Made by a program: the position numbers and the translations under genes
NCBI RefSeq assembly: GCF_002742625.1
Contig: NZ_PEBF01000001.1
Coordinates: 2,170,001-2,234,000, forward strand
Length of the DNA stretch: 64,000 nt
Reading direction: 5' to 3'
Source of the DNA: Caulobacter sp. FWC2
GTDB taxonomy: Bacteria; Pseudomonadota; Alphaproteobacteria; Caulobacterales; Caulobacteraceae
Shown: positions 63,688 to 64,000 of the stretch, one piece after another
How the letters are laid out: the number at the start of each line of letters is the position of its first letter
Numbering within the stretch: position 1 is the first letter of the stretch
The notes under the pieces: generated by a model
Database searches by the model: none
What the model saw: only the letters and a program-made list of their open reading frames with translations
What the model was told of the DNA's origin: nothing

Positions 63688-64000
63688 TCCGATACAGCCT
63701 TCTCCGATCCTGGCCCTGCGCGGGGTCGAGCGAGTCTACAAGACCGAGGCCGGTGATCTGCCGGTGCTGCGCGGCGTCGACATCGACGTCTATCCGGGCG
63801 AGGTCGTCGGCCTGATCGGCCCGTCTGGCTCGGGCAAGTCGTCGCTGCTGCACTCGGCGGGCCTGCTGGAGCACCCCGACGCCGGGCTCGTGGCCCTGGA
63901 GGGCCGCGACTGCTCCAAGCTGTCCGAGCGCGCCCGCACCCGCATTCGCCTGGGCACGGTCGGGTTCGTCTACCAGTTCCATCACCTGCTGCCCGAGTTC
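63680..64000 (+). CDS. lolD: LolD ATP-binding protein (partial)
   Basis: The start ATG overlaps the permease stop by 8 bp. The visible 107 residues include ALRGVERVYKTEAGDLPVLRG, Walker A GPSGSGKSS and the Q-loop VYQFHHLLPEF, a LolD-type signature. The rest is beyond the right edge. Confidence 0.92.
   Translation, partial: MSDPIQPSPILALRGVERVYKTEAGDLPVLRGVDIDVYPGEVVGLIGPSGSGKSSLLHSAGLLEHPDAGLVALEGRDCSKLSERARTRIRLGTVGFVYQFHHLLPEF

Overview
The window is high-GC alphaproteobacterial chromosome, almost certainly Caulobacter or a very close relative. This rests on gene content and order: ppk next to hdaA, clpP-cicA-clpX-lon-hup, glnB-glnA, a full 14-subunit nuo operon running into birA-coaX-RNase J, a short ProS next to lolC-lolD, frequent GTG/TTG starts, and many TGATG/ATGA stop-start overlaps. 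No strain can be named from the sequence alone. Most of the window is core genome; one short AT-richer segment (about 9.0-10.75 kb) is clearly foreign.

1-13.3 kb is the mosaic part. It holds the end of a hybrid histidine kinase, a serine beta-lactamase-like protein, a small membrane protein, exopolyphosphatase (ppx), a choline-kinase-like phosphotransferase behind a striking pair of CCCGGG palindromes, a small lipoprotein translationally coupled to polyphosphate kinase (ppk), and the replication regulator hdaA. A two-gene AAA ATPase + TOPRIM-like module of OLD/PARIS type follows; it is the best candidate here for an undescribed (probably anti-phage) system. Its last stop codon is fused directly to a 178-bp, about 90% identical, start-less copy of the 5' end of an EcsC-family gene whose intact copy lies 933 bp downstream. 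All the large inverted-repeat elements of the window (six, plus one half element) lie in this region, mostly against gene 3' ends.

13.3-27.6 kb: parE (topoisomerase IV subunit B), a coupled pair of exported amidohydrolase-like proteins of which one has lost its metal ligands, a Kazal-domain lipoprotein, an exported ABM-domain protein, a TonB-dependent receptor, glnB-glnA with a structured 3' UTR, and a thiolase-like/histidine phosphatase/NAD(P)HX-repair gene row ending at tRNA-Leu.

27.6-39.6 kb is the proteostasis and nucleoid block: tig, clpP, cicA (opposite strand), clpX, lon with a candidate heat-shock promoter, hup and tRNA-Val. It is followed by an SPFH + Arc-type small-protein pair under a 28-bp palindrome, a GT4 glycosyltransferase, a luciferase-like flavin oxidoreductase and two identical tRNA-Asp genes.

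39.9-60.75 kb is one long co-directional array: nuoA-N with four extra small genes inside it (SnoaL-like, two membrane proteins, one lipoprotein), then birA, coaX, rnj, a DUF4214-radical SAM-SPASM fusion, methylmalonyl-CoA epimerase and a DUF1467 membrane protein. 61-64 kb holds proS, lolC/E and the start of lolD, which runs off the window. All product calls come from motifs and family knowledge; no database search was run.
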